A DNA stretch of 64,000 nucleotides, from assembly GCF_002001085.1 (NCBI RefSeq), contig NZ_MUNU01000019.1, positions 581,681 to 645,680 on the forward strand, read 5' to 3'. Made by a program: the position numbers and the translations under genes. Below the pieces are notes generated by a model, which was not told where the DNA came from, did no database searches, and saw only the letters and a program-made list of their open reading frames with translations. Within the stretch, counting starts at the first letter, position 1. Every line of letters starts with the position of its first letter. This DNA is from Rhodanobacter sp. B05. GTDB taxonomy: Bacteria > Pseudomonadota > Gammaproteobacteria > Xanthomonadales > Rhodanobacteraceae. Below, piece by piece: positions 31,948-40,647 of this stretch.

Positions 31948-32338
31948 GAACTGGCGCGGGCCGCCCTGGTTCATGCGGCTCATCCGATTCGGCATCACCG
32001 GGCTGATCGCCACCGGCATCCACGTGGTGGTCGCCATGGCCCTGATCGCCTGGCTGAGCACGTTGCCGTACGTGGCCAATCCGATCGCATTCCTGACGGC
32101 CACCGGGTTCTCCTATGCCACCAATACCTTGTGGAGCTTCTCCAGCCGCATGGATCACCAAACCCTGCGGCGCTACGCATGCGTTGCCCTGTTCGGCCTC
32201 ATCGCAACCACGGCGATCGCCGCCACCGCCGAAGCCGCACACCTGGACTACCGCATCGGGATACTGCTGGTGATCGCCCTCGTCACGCCGGCTACCTTCG
32301 CGCTGCACAGTCTGTGGACCTATCGACCGGTGCGCTGA
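31937..32338 (+). CDS. GtrA-family membrane protein
   Basis: A 133-residue, four-helix protein of the GtrA family, thought to flip undecaprenyl-phosphate-linked sugars across the inner membrane. The N-terminal FGITGLIATGIHVVVAMAL and internal ANPIAFLTATGFSYATNTLW helices are characteristic. GTG 31937 (overlapping the methyltransferase stop by 11 bp) is used; ATG 31973 would remove twelve residues. It fits between the GtrB-like enzyme and the GT-C transferase encoded on either side. Confidence 0.85.
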   Translation: MQDRNWRGPPWFMRLIRFGITGLIATGIHVVVAMALIAWLSTLPYVANPIAFLTATGFSYATNTLWSFSSRMDHQTLRRYACVALFGLIATTAIAATAEAAHLDYRIGILLVIALVTPATFALHSLWTYRPVR

Positions 32339-32488
32339 CCCGGCGGTGTCGCGCCCACGCCAGTCCAGCGATGCATGCTTCCCCCTCCCTGCCGACGCGG
32401 CAACGTTTTGCGCGGGCGAGTAACGCATTCCGCCAGCGAGTCTTCGTCATGCATACTGCCTTTTCACATGACACCAGACGGTCCAAGC

Positions 32489-33847
32489 ATGCCCAAGACT
32501 GATTCAGCCAACCGCAACCGCTGGCACTGGTGGCTTCTTCTGTCATGCGTGGGGTTGTTTGCGTTCGCGTTTCGCTACTACTACGTCGTCCATGCCGAGG
32601 TTTATCAACCAGCCAACCACACCAACGTTCGCGGCGACGCCGTCGACTACTACAACTACGCGCGCAACCTGAGCCAGTACGGGGTGTTCTCCAAGGCACG
32701 CGCCGACGCGGACGTCGTCGTCGGCGACAGCTATCGCGACCCCGGCTACCCCGTGTTTCTGGCCGCCTGGATGAAATTGTTCCCGCAATGGAACAGCTGG
32801 TACTCGGCAGTACTGCTCTCGCAAGCCTTGCTGGGGGCACTGACCGTGGTCCTCATGATATGGCTGGGCCGGGCGTGGATGCCTTCGCCGTGGCTGGCCG
32901 CGGCGGGGGTGTTGATGGCGGTCTGGCCGCACAGCGTGGTCATGTGCAGCTACCTGTTGACCGAAACCCTGACCGGTTTTCTGCTGGCGCTTGGCCTGCT
33001 GCTGCTGCGTGTCGCACTCGACAAGCGAAGTCCTGGCTGGGCCGCCACCAGCGGTCTGGCACTCTCGATGGGCGCCTTGACCAACGCCGTCCTGTTGCCG
33101 CTGGCGCCTCTGCTGGCGATATACCTGCTGCTGCGGCGCAAGATTCCCGTGCGCATGTTCGCAGGCCTTCTTGTCGGCGGTCTTGCCCTGACCGTGCCCT
33201 GGGGTATTCGCAACAGCCTGGTTCCGTCGGGGCCGTCATCCTCGCAGGGCAGGGCCCTGGAGAATCTGGTGCAGGGTTCGTGGCCGAGCTTCCAGGACGC
33301 TTACGCCGCAGCCATGAAACACGACCCCGCCGGGGAATTCATCCTGCACGTGATTGAACAGGAAACTACGCTGTTGCAGAACGACCGCGTTGCCGGACTC
33401 GAGCGCATCGGGCGACGCATGCGACGCGATCCGTGGCAATACGTCAGGTGGTATCTGGGCAAACCGGCATTGTTCTGGGGCTGGAACATCCGTATCGGGC
33501 AAGGCGACATCTACGTCTATCCCACCCGCCATTCGCCGTTCGAAAGCAATACCTTGTATGAGGTGGCCAAGGCGGTCAGTCGCGCCCTCAACCCGCTGCT
33601 GCTGATGCTGGTGCTGGCGGGGGGATTGATTGCTGCATTCGCCCGGCGATGGAACCAGCACGGCGTCGCGACGGTGGCATTCACCGCACTGTTTGCCACG
33701 GCGGTCTACTGCACGCTGCAGGCCGAGCCACGGTATTCGATCCCGTTTCGCGGCCTCGAGATCATGCTGGCCGTGTTCGTGGTCCATCGCCTTGGCCAGT
33801 GGATCCTGGACTTCAGGAAGCCAGCCGCGAACCAATCCCTGCGATAA
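32489..33847 (+). CDS. GT-C fold membrane glycosyltransferase (GT39/ArnT-like)
   Basis: About 452 residues with ten or more hydrophobic helices. After the first helix comes a periplasmic loop with an R-G-D-A-V-D-Y-Y-N-Y motif, which is where GT-C enzymes of the ArnT/PMT type carry the catalytic acidic residue. Such proteins transfer a sugar from a polyprenyl-phosphate donor on the periplasmic side. It is the last gene of the operon GT2-methyltransferase-GtrA-GT-C. The acceptor is unknown; the adjacent pilins are obvious candidates but lipopolysaccharide is equally possible. ATG 32468 is an alternative start. Confidence 0.82.
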   Translation: MPKTDSANRNRWHWWLLLSCVGLFAFAFRYYYVVHAEVYQPANHTNVRGDAVDYYNYARNLSQYGVFSKARADADVVVGDSYRDPGYPVFLAAWMKLFPQWNSWYSAVLLSQALLGALTVVLMIWLGRAWMPSPWLAAAGVLMAVWPHSVVMCSYLLTETLTGFLLALGLLLLRVALDKRSPGWAATSGLALSMGALTNAVLLPLAPLLAIYLLLRRKIPVRMFAGLLVGGLALTVPWGIRNSLVPSGPSSSQGRALENLVQGSWPSFQDAYAAAMKHDPAGEFILHVIEQETTLLQNDRVAGLERIGRRMRRDPWQYVRWYLGKPALFWGWNIRIGQGDIYVYPTRHSPFESNTLYEVAKAVSRALNPLLLMLVLAGGLIAAFARRWNQHGVATVAFTALFATAVYCTLQAEPRYSIPFRGLEIMLAVFVVHRLGQWILDFRKPAANQSLR

Positions 33848-33925
33848 GGGTCGCCGGTCGGCCCGCAAATCAACATCACGGTACGACTCCAATTTGTGAT
33901 GCGGCGCACGTGGCGGTTTTCATCT

Positions 33926-33941
33926 CGGTACAAAACGTGCT
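33926..33941 (+). promoter_or_regulatory. Candidate sigma-54 promoter of first pilin
   Basis: CGGTACAAAACGTGCT keeps the GG-N10-GC spacing and the TGCT end of the -24/-12 consensus, with three deviations from TGGCAC-N5-TTGCT. A start about 12 bases downstream would leave a roughly 20-base leader holding the CAGGGGAAT ribosome site before ATG 33973. Weaker than the site of the second pilin. Confidence 0.45.
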
Positions 33942-33972
33942 TGTCCCCTGACGAACTCCAGGGGAATCCACC

Positions 33973-34419
33973 ATGTCACGCCAGCGCCAGCGCCAATCCG
34001 CCGGTTTTACCTTGATCGAATTGATGATCGTCGTGGCCATCATCGCCATCCTCGCCGCCATCGCCATCCCCGCGTATCAGGACTATCTGATCCGCGCGCA
34101 GGTATCCGAGGGCCTGGTGCTGGCTGGCGGCGCCAAGGCCGCAGAATGGGACTTCGTTTCCAACACCGGACGAATGCCCAAGAACAACGAGTCAGCGGGA
34201 CTGGCTCAAAGTACCTCAATCCTCGGCACTTATGTCTCGGGCCTGGACGTGGCGCCAGCCGGAAAAATCACCGTGTCGTTCAATACCGCCAAGGCGAACG
34301 TGGCGATCCAATCGAGCACCTTGGTGCTGTCGGCACTCACTCACGCCGGCAGCATCACTTGGGCGTGCAGCGGAGGCACGGTGCCCAACAAGTACCTGCC
34401 ATCGTCCTGCCGCACCTGA
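33973..34419 (+). CDS. Type IVa major pilin (first copy)
   Basis: A 148-residue prepilin. The PilD cleavage site is G11|F12 followed by T-L-I-E-L with the essential Glu at mature position 5, then the hydrophobic alpha-1 helix ([19 protein letters not shown]). The C-terminal domain has the expected disulfide pair: W-A-C and the terminal S-S-C-R-T. Mature pilin polymerises in the pilus fibre extended by PilB (52720-54441) on the PilC platform, after processing by PilD (56800-57657). The leader is ten residues and arginine/glutamine-rich. Very similar to the pilin at 34759 in the N-terminal 50 residues, but divergent after. Confidence 0.95.
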   Translation: MSRQRQRQSAGFTLIELMIVVAIIAILAAIAIPAYQDYLIRAQVSEGLVLAGGAKAAEWDFVSNTGRMPKNNESAGLAQSTSILGTYVSGLDVAPAGKITVSFNTAKANVAIQSSTLVLSALTHAGSITWACSGGTVPNKYLPSSCRT

Positions 34420-34472
34420 TGCCTGTCTGTCGCGAGGACGAAACAACACAAACTGACAAAACACGTCACTAA

Positions 34473-34512
34473 TTGCCGCGCCACGCCAGCCTCCAGGCTG
34501 ACGTGGCGGCAA
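34473..34512 (+). terminator. Hairpin after first pilin
   Basis: TTGCCGCGCCACGCCAGCCT folds against AGGCTGACGTGGCGGCAA with one bulge and one mismatch and a two- to three-base loop. Downstream bases are A-rich rather than U-rich, so termination would be imperfect; mRNA stabilisation of the pilin transcript is also possible. Confidence 0.55.
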
Positions 34513-34617
34513 TAAACGGAACAGGACGATTCCGGACACACCAGTGCTTGCGGCCTTTCGTGACGAGAGGCACAATCCCCGAGCCTGCGGTATGCGGGAA
34601 TACACCAGCGGCAGATG

Positions 34618-34633
34618 TGGCACGCAAACTGCT
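34618..34633 (+). promoter_or_regulatory. Sigma-54 promoter of second pilin
   Basis: TGGCACGCAAACTGCT matches the -24/-12 consensus TGGCACG-N4-TTGCT at all but one position and has exact GG-N10-GC spacing. pilA genes of Pseudomonas and Xanthomonas are known to use RpoN with the PilS/PilR pair, so the same control is inferred here. The ATG is about 125 bases downstream. Confidence 0.75.
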
Positions 34634-34758
34634 TCGTCTGCTGCGAGCTTCCTGGTCGTTCCTGACCATGAGTATGGGGTCCGATCCTGCCTAGGGGGAT
34701 CCGGGACCGGGGCTCAGGGGGCATCAACGGTTAGCTAACCATCCATAGAGGAACCACC

Positions 34759-35205
34759 ATGAAGAAGATGCAGAAAGGCTTTACCCTGATCGAACTGATG
34801 ATCGTGGTTGCGATCATCGCGATCCTCGCCGCCATCGCCATTCCCGCCTACCAGGATTACCTGGTGCGCGCGCAGGTGTCTGAAGGCGCCACCCTGATGG
34901 ACGGCGGCAAGACGGCGGTTGCCGAGTTCTACAGCAACTACGGCAGGCTCCCGGGAACCAACCAATCCGCAGGTCTGGCCACGGCCGCCTCCATCAACGG
35001 TAGCTACGTCAAGGACGTGACCGTGACTAGCACCGGCATTCTCACCGCCGAATATGCCAGCGGCACTCCGCAAAAAGCGAACAATGCCATCGATACAAAG
35101 GTGCTGTCGCTCTCGCCGATCACCACCGGTGGCAGCATGAAGTGGTCCTGCACCAATGCACTGACCACCGTGCCGACCAAGTACCTGCCGTCGTCCTGCC
35201 GTTAA
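34759..35205 (+). CDS. Type IVa major pilin (second copy)
   Basis: A 148-residue prepilin with a short six-residue basic leader, cleavage G7|F8, mature T-L-I-E-L and the standard alpha-1 helix. The disulfide-forming cysteines are in K-W-S-C and the terminal S-S-C-R. This copy has the stronger sigma-54 site and a good ribosome site (AGAGGAACC), so it is probably the major pilin (PilA). A strong terminator follows at 35231-35262. Downstream are two TMTC-like glycosyltransferase candidates. Confidence 0.95.
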   Translation: MKKMQKGFTLIELMIVVAIIAILAAIAIPAYQDYLVRAQVSEGATLMDGGKTAVAEFYSNYGRLPGTNQSAGLATAASINGSYVKDVTVTSTGILTAEYASGTPQKANNAIDTKVLSLSPITTGGSMKWSCTNALTTVPTKYLPSSCR

Positions 35206-35230
35206 TCGCTGGCGATTGCCCGTGTGTCCC

Positions 35231-35262
35231 GAAGGGCCGCCTCGTGCGGCCCTTCTTCATTT
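35231..35262 (+). terminator. Rho-independent terminator after pilin
   Basis: A nine-base stem AAGGGCCGC / GCGGCCCTT (35232-35240, 35246-35254) with loop CTCGT is followed by CTTCATTT. This is a convincing intrinsic terminator that separates the abundant pilin message from the downstream membrane-protein genes, though some read-through is likely because no other promoter is obvious. Confidence 0.8.
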
Positions 35263-35274
35263 GCCGGACTGTCC

Positions 35275-37290
35275 ATGCGCGCGCGCCTGACCACGCTGCC
35301 CACACTGCTGATCGCACTATTGCTGGCCGCCGTAGTGTGGTGGGCGTACGCGCCGGGTTTGCATGGCGCCTTTCTGTTTGACGATTTCGGCAACCTGCCG
35401 GCACTGGGCACCAGCGGACCGATCGACAACTGGTCCACGTTCTGGCGATACATCACTTCCGGCATCGCCGACCCCACCGGGCGACCGCTGACGCTGCTGA
35501 CCTTCCTGCTCGACGCGCGGAACTGGCCAGCCGACCCCTATCCGTTCAAGCGCACCAACCTGATCCTGCACCTGCTCAACGGCGCCCTGCTGTATGCCTT
35601 GCTGAGCCGCCTGGGCCAATTGCTGGAGGTCGCGCCCTGGCGCCGCCGCCTTGCCGCGCTGTTCGGCGCGGCGCTGTGGCTGCTGCATCCCCTGCTGGTT
35701 TCCACCACGCTCTACATCGTGCAACGCGAGGCGATGCTGCCGGCCACCTGCGTGCTGGCCGGCCTGCTGATCTGGCTGCATGGCCGGAATCAACTGGCCG
35801 CCGGCAACCTCCATCGCGGATTGCTGTGGAGCGTGCTCGGCCTGGGCGGCTTCACGCTGCTGGGCGTGCTGGCCAAGGCCAATGGCGCGCTGCTTCCGTT
35901 TTACGCCCTGCTGATCGAGTTCATCGTGCTGGTACCGCGACCGTCGCAGCCCGCGGGCAGCGCACGGCGCGCGCATCGCGCCTGCCTGCTGATCTTCGCC
36001 GCCATTCCCGCCTTGGCGATCGTCGCCTATCTCGCGTGGGTGGGCGTGACCGGCATCATCGGCGGTGGTCCCGCGTCGCGCCCCTGGACCTATGCCCAAC
36101 GGCTGCTGACCGAGCCGCGCGTGTTGCTCGATTACCTGCAGTTGCTGTGGCTGCCGCGACCATATTCCAGCGGGCTGTTCAACGACCAGTACGCCGCTTC
36201 GACATCGCTGTTGCATCCTGCCAGCACCTTGCCGGCCATCCTCGGCGTGCTGGCCCTGCTCGGCGGGGCATGGTGGCTGCGTCGGCGCCGCCCCGCGCTG
36301 GCACTGGCAGTGCTGTTCTACTTTGCCGGTCAACTGCTGGAATCCACCTCGATCCCGCTCGAGCTCTATTTCGAACATCGCAACTATGTTCCGGCGTTGC
36401 TGATGTTCTGGCCGCTCGGCCTCTGGCTGACCGACTCCCGTTCACTGAAAGTTCCCAAACGTGTCCTGCTGATCGCACTGCCGCTAGGCCTGGCCTGGAT
36501 GACGCATGCCCGCGCCGAGGTATGGGGCAATGTGCAGCAGCAGGCTCTGATCTGGGCGGGGATCAACCCGCAATCAGCCCGCGCACAGACCAACGCCGCC
36601 CAGATCGAGATGCAGAACGGTCATCCACGGGAGGCTATCCGTCGACTGGAAAGTCTGCTTGCCGCACAGCCGGACCAGGTGCAGCTCACCTTCAACCTGA
36701 TTGGCGCGCGCTGCATGACCGGGGGCATCAGCCCCGACGACCTGGCGGCCGCGCGCACCGCCATGCGTACCACGAAGAACGTCGGCGCGCTGATTGCGCA
36801 CTGGTTCGATCGCACACTGCCCGTGGCAAGCTCGGACAGTTGCCCTGGCCTGACCCTTCCGGCGTTGGGCGACCTCGTCGATGCGGGCCTGCAGAATCCC
36901 TCGCTTGGCGAAGCCGGGCCGCAGCAGGATCTGACTTATTTGCGCGGCCGCATCGCACTGGCACGACACCAACCGGACGCGGCGCTCAATGACTTCATGC
37001 AAGCACTCGACCTGCAAGTGCGCCCCGGCATGGCGTTGCAAGGCGCGGCCACCTTGGGTGCGGCTGGCTTTCCCACGCAGGGCTTGAAACTGCTTGACCA
37101 TTACCAACAGGTGCAGGCCGGCACGATGTCGCCCGGCTTCGGCATGCCGACGATCCATGAGTGGATATTGACGCGGCAGAACTACTGGCCCCATGAGCTG
37201 GCCCGGTTGCGGCACCAGCTGAGCCTCGACGCCAGCGCCGCCAGCACCAATACTGCACACCCAGTCCCCGAACCGAGCAGCACCCACTGA
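35275..37290 (+). CDS. TMTC-like membrane TPR protein, candidate O-glycosyltransferase
   Basis: A 671-residue protein with about ten hydrophobic helices in the first 430 residues and a soluble C-terminal part with TPR-like helices (for example around NAAQIEMQNGHPREAIRRLE). After helix 1 comes G-A-F-L-F-D-D-F, with the acidic pair at Asp36-Asp37, and further on FKRTNLILHLLNGALLYALL. Both blocks are typical of TMTC/GT-C protein O-mannosyltransferase relatives, where the acidic pair is catalytic. Adjacency to the pilins suggests it glycosylates pilin, but that is inference. Start ATG 35275 lies just after the terminator; the next gene overlaps its stop (ATGA). Confidence 0.82.
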   Translation: MRARLTTLPTLLIALLLAAVVWWAYAPGLHGAFLFDDFGNLPALGTSGPIDNWSTFWRYITSGIADPTGRPLTLLTFLLDARNWPADPYPFKRTNLILHLLNGALLYALLSRLGQLLEVAPWRRRLAALFGAALWLLHPLLVSTTLYIVQREAMLPATCVLAGLLIWLHGRNQLAAGNLHRGLLWSVLGLGGFTLLGVLAKANGALLPFYALLIEFIVLVPRPSQPAGSARRAHRACLLIFAAIPALAIVAYLAWVGVTGIIGGGPASRPWTYAQRLLTEPRVLLDYLQLLWLPRPYSSGLFNDQYAASTSLLHPASTLPAILGVLALLGGAWWLRRRRPALALAVLFYFAGQLLESTSIPLELYFEHRNYVPALLMFWPLGLWLTDSRSLKVPKRVLLIALPLGLAWMTHARAEVWGNVQQQALIWAGINPQSARAQTNAAQIEMQNGHPREAIRRLESLLAAQPDQVQLTFNLIGARCMTGGISPDDLAAARTAMRTTKNVGALIAHWFDRTLPVASSDSCPGLTLPALGDLVDAGLQNPSLGEAGPQQDLTYLRGRIALARHQPDAALNDFMQALDLQVRPGMALQGAATLGAAGFPTQGLKLLDHYQQVQAGTMSPGFGMPTIHEWILTRQNYWPHELARLRHQLSLDASAASTNTAHPVPEPSSTH

Positions 37291-39347
37291 TGCGCCAACC
37301 TTTCCGACGCCCGACCCTGCCGTGGTGGCTCCTGTTCGCCGCGTTCGCACTCACGCTTGCAGCGTACTGGCCAGGTTTGTCCGGCGGATTCCTGTTCGAC
37401 GACTATCCCAATATCGTGGACAACCACGGCGTGCAACCCCATGACGCCAGCTTCGCGTCGCTCGTAGGCGCCGCACTTTCATCGCCTGCGACCGAATTCA
37501 AGAGGCCGCTGGCCTCGCTGAGCTTCGCCGCCAACTATCTGGTCACTGGCCTCGATCCGTACTGGATGAAGCTGACCAACCTGGTCATCCATCTGTTGAA
37601 CGGGCTGCTGGTGTTTCTGCTGACGCGTGCCCTGCTGCAGTGCCTGCACGCCCGCCATCTCGTAGGAGCCCGCTCGCGGGCGATGCTCTTGGTAACCTCT
37701 GATGAAGGCATCGCCCGCGAGCGGGCTCCTACGGATGAGACAGGCGAAGGCACAACGCATCGCGCCGGCATCGTCGCGGCGCTGGTAGCCGGCTGCTGGA
37801 TGCTGCTGCCGATCAACCTCACCGGTGTGCTCTACGTGGTGCAGCGCATGGAGAGCATGGCCAACCTGTTCGTGCTGCTTGGCCTGCTCGGCTACGTTGC
37901 CGGGCGACTACGCATGCTGGCCGTGAAGTCCGGTGATGTGGAAGGCGCTGCGGACTCCCATCGATCGGGGATATCGTCCGGTACCCGCGGCTTCCTGCTC
38001 TGCGTGGCCAGCATCGTGGCGTGTACCGGTGTCGGGGTGCTGGCCAAGGAAACGGCCGTGATGCTGCCGCTGTACGCCATGTTCATCGAATGGCTGATCT
38101 TCGGATTCCGCGCGCCGACCGGTGGGCGCGACAAGCGCCTGATCGGCCTGTTCATCGTGCTGCTGCTGCTGCCGATGATCCTTGGCGTGGCCTGGCTGCT
38201 GCCCCAGGTCTTCAACCCCGGTTACTGGTCGACCCGCGATTTCAGTCTGCGGACGCGACTGCTCAGCGAGGCACGCATCGTGGCGGGGTACATCCGCTGG
38301 ACCTTGCTGCCCACGCCGGACGCGTTGTCGTTCTACCACGACGATTTCTCGATCTCGACCGGCCTGCTGAAGCCATGGACCACGCTCGCCGGCATTGTGT
38401 TCCTGGCCGCCCTGACCATGCTGATGATCTGGTTGCGCAAACGCCAGCCGCTGGTGGCGTTGGGTATCGGCCTGTTCCTCGGCTGCCAGTTGCTTACCGG
38501 CACCATCCTGCCGCTGGAACTGGTGTACGAACACCGCAACTACTTTGCCAGCTTCGGCCTGCTGTTGGCCGTTGTACCGTTGCTGGCAGCACCACGCGGC
38601 GAAGCCTTTGCACTTCCGCGTCACGTACTGCTGGGCGCGCTGCTGCTGTGCTGGACCGCGCTCACCGCACTCACCGCCTATGCCTGGGGCAATCCGCTGC
38701 GCCTGGCCGAAGACCTCGCCGGCCGCGCGCCGCAGTCCCCGCGCGCCGAGTACGAGCTGGGCCGCACCTACATCATCTATTCGCACTACGATCCGGCGTC
38801 TCCATTCACCAAGCTGGCGTACGCACCGCTGGAGAAAGCTGCCGCCCTGCCCGATGCCTCGATCCTTCCCGAGCAGGCGCTGATCTTCATGAACGCACGC
38901 ATGCACCTGCCGCTGAAAGATGCCTGGTGGGACAGCATGATCACCAAGCTCAAGGCACGCCGGCCGGGCGTTCAGGACGAAAGCTCGCTGGGCGCGCTGA
39001 CCCAGTGCGTGCGCGAAAGCCGGTGCGATTTGCCCAAGCAGCGCATGATCCAGGCATTCCTCGCCGCGCTCGCACATCCGGGACCCAGCGCGCGTCTGCA
39101 GGCCACCTACGGTGACTATGCCTGGAACGTGCTGGATGATCATGCCCTTGGATTGCGCATGATCCAGGGAGCCGTAAGCGCCAAACCGAATGAGCCAGCC
39201 TACCGCATCACCCTGGTGCGGATGCTGGTGGCACAGGGAAGCAAGGCGGATGCCCGCACCGCGTTCGAGGGTCTGCAAGCACTCAATATCGGAGGGAGCC
39301 TGGACGCCAGCCTCAAACAACTGCGCGCATTGCCGGGCATGCAATAA
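37290..39347 (+). CDS. TMTC-like membrane TPR protein (paralogue)
   Basis: A 685-residue paralogue of the preceding gene, with the same architecture: helix 1, then G-G-F-L-F-D-D-Y (Asp37-Asp38), M-K-L-T-N-L-V-I-H-L-L-N-G, about ten helices and a C-terminal helical-repeat domain. Residues about 125-148 are encoded by a 71-bp GTAGGAGC-family palindrome (37662-37732) that keeps the frame open; this places a charged insertion (ARSRAMLL...ARERAP) in the loop after the third or fourth helix. Two adjacent, diverged copies may act on different acceptors or with different donors. Translationally coupled to its neighbour. Confidence 0.82.
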   Translation: MRQPFRRPTLPWWLLFAAFALTLAAYWPGLSGGFLFDDYPNIVDNHGVQPHDASFASLVGAALSSPATEFKRPLASLSFAANYLVTGLDPYWMKLTNLVIHLLNGLLVFLLTRALLQCLHARHLVGARSRAMLLVTSDEGIARERAPTDETGEGTTHRAGIVAALVAGCWMLLPINLTGVLYVVQRMESMANLFVLLGLLGYVAGRLRMLAVKSGDVEGAADSHRSGISSGTRGFLLCVASIVACTGVGVLAKETAVMLPLYAMFIEWLIFGFRAPTGGRDKRLIGLFIVLLLLPMILGVAWLLPQVFNPGYWSTRDFSLRTRLLSEARIVAGYIRWTLLPTPDALSFYHDDFSISTGLLKPWTTLAGIVFLAALTMLMIWLRKRQPLVALGIGLFLGCQLLTGTILPLELVYEHRNYFASFGLLLAVVPLLAAPRGEAFALPRHVLLGALLLCWTALTALTAYAWGNPLRLAEDLAGRAPQSPRAEYELGRTYIIYSHYDPASPFTKLAYAPLEKAAALPDASILPEQALIFMNARMHLPLKDAWWDSMITKLKARRPGVQDESSLGALTQCVRESRCDLPKQRMIQAFLAALAHPGPSARLQATYGDYAWNVLDDHALGLRMIQGAVSAKPNEPAYRITLVRMLVAQGSKADARTAFEGLQALNIGGSLDASLKQLRALPGMQ
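37662..37732. repeat. GTAGGAGC-family palindrome inside a coding sequence
   Basis: Perfect 25-bp arms (37662-37686 and 37708-37732) separated by 21 bp. The arms share GTAGGAGCCCGCT and GGGCGATGC blocks with the element at 60151-60251. Unlike the other copies it lies fully within an open reading frame and is translated without a stop. Confidence 0.9.
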
Positions 39348-39352
39348 GGCAG

Positions 39353-39370
39353 AACCCGGGGCTGCGGGTT
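39353..39370 (+). terminator. Weak hairpin after TMTC-like pair
   Basis: AACCCG (39353-39358) pairs with CGGGTT (39365-39370) across a six-base loop and is followed only by TC. A weak terminator or attenuator between the TMTC-like pair and the aminotransferase operon. Confidence 0.35.
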
Positions 39371-39461
39371 TCAACGGGGAAAGTACGACACAGCTATATC
39401 GCCGTCGGTTGCGATACGCTTGATCCAAACCACGTCATCGATTCTCGGGGGACCATCCAAC

Positions 39462-40643
39462 GTGTCAACCAAAGTCATTCGCAGCAAAGCTGATCTGGCC
39501 ATCAACGGCGCGCCACCCGCGTTTGATCAGCCGCTGCACGTGGGTCGTCCGAACATCGGGGACCGCGAAGCATTTCTGCAGCGCGTCAACCAAATCCTCG
39601 ACAATCAGTGGCTGACCAACAACGGTCCGATGGTGCAGGAGTTCGAACAGCGCATCGCCGACTATCTCGGCGTCAAGCACTGCGTTGCCATGTGCAACGG
39701 CACCATCGCTCTCGAAATCGCCATTCGCGCTCTTGGCCTGGAAGGCGAAGTGATCGTGCCCTCATGGACCTTCGTCGCCACAGCACATGCGCTGTACTGG
39801 CAGGGCATCACGCCTGTGTTCGCCGACATCGACCCCACCACCCACAACCTTAACCCCGATGCCGTGCGCCGCATGATCACGCCGCGCACCAGCGGCATCA
39901 TCGGCGTACACCTGTGGGGTCGTGCGGCGCCCATCGACGAGTTGCAGGCCATTGCCGACGAGCGCGGCCTCAAGCTGATGTTCGACGCGGCGCACGCTTT
40001 CGGCAGTACCTACAAGGGGCGGATGATTGGCCGCTTTGGTGCCTGCGAAGTGCTCAGCTTCCATGCCACCAAGTCGTTCAACACGTTCGAAGGCGGCGCG
40101 GTCGTAACCAACGACGACGAGCTGGCTGAAACCATGCGCCTGATGCGCAACTTCGGTTTCCACGGCTACGACAACGTCATCCATCCGGGCACCAATGGCA
40201 AGATGATCGAAGTGTGCGCGGCGATGGGATTGACGAACCTGGACGGGCATGCCGAGGTGGTGGCTTGCAGCAGACGCGCGCATGCAACCTACACCCAAGC
40301 CCTGGCAGGCATTGCGGGCATATCAGTGCTTGCTTACGACCAGAATGAGGACAACAGCCATCACTACGTGGTGTTGGAGGTGAGCGACACCTGCGCTGCC
40401 ACGCGCGATCAGATTATCATTGCGCTGCAGGCGGAGAACGTCCTGGCCCGCAAGTATTTCTGGCCTGGGTCGCACCGCATGCAACCCTACAAGGACCTTT
40501 TCCCCCATGCAGGGTTGATGCTGCCTCACACGCAGCGAATTGCTGAATCTGTTGTCGTGCTTCCTACCGGGATCACACTGTCTCAGGAAGCCATACAGAC
40601 CGTTTCCGACGCTATTAGAACAGTGGCCAGTCCACGGAGTTGA
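39462..40643 (+). CDS. DegT/DnrJ/EryC1-family sugar aminotransferase
   Basis: A 393-residue PLP enzyme that aminates a nucleotide-linked keto sugar. The PLP lysine is Lys204 in SFHATKSFNTFEGG, and Asp175 in FDAAHAFGS contacts the pyridine nitrogen. The QWLTNNGPMVQEFE block near residue 49 recalls VioA-type enzymes that make dTDP-4-amino-4,6-dideoxyglucose, but regiochemistry cannot be assigned by eye. GTG 39462, nine bases after a CGGGGGA site, is preferred over a TTG at 39420. It heads an eight-gene operon; no rml-type genes supplying the NDP-sugar are in the window. Confidence 0.88.
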   Translation: MSTKVIRSKADLAINGAPPAFDQPLHVGRPNIGDREAFLQRVNQILDNQWLTNNGPMVQEFEQRIADYLGVKHCVAMCNGTIALEIAIRALGLEGEVIVPSWTFVATAHALYWQGITPVFADIDPTTHNLNPDAVRRMITPRTSGIIGVHLWGRAAPIDELQAIADERGLKLMFDAAHAFGSTYKGRMIGRFGACEVLSFHATKSFNTFEGGAVVTNDDELAETMRLMRNFGFHGYDNVIHPGTNGKMIEVCAAMGLTNLDGHAEVVACSRRAHATYTQALAGIAGISVLAYDQNEDNSHHYVVLEVSDTCAATRDQIIIALQAENVLARKYFWPGSHRMQPYKDLFPHAGLMLPHTQRIAESVVVLPTGITLSQEAIQTVSDAIRTVASPRS

Positions 40644-40647
40644 AAGC

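Larger units (their letters stand above)
34420..34758 (+). other. Intergenic region between the two pilins
   Basis: The 339-bp gap has no credible gene. It holds a terminator-like hairpin at 34473-34512, then a clear sigma-54 site at 34618-34633, and a 110-base leader-length stretch before the second pilin. The second pilin is therefore probably transcribed separately. Confidence 0.7.

Noticed and set aside
34420..34758. Small gene between the pilins
   Set aside because: Short frames exist on both strands but none has a ribosome site or recognisable protein features; the region is better explained by a hairpin and a sigma-54 promoter.
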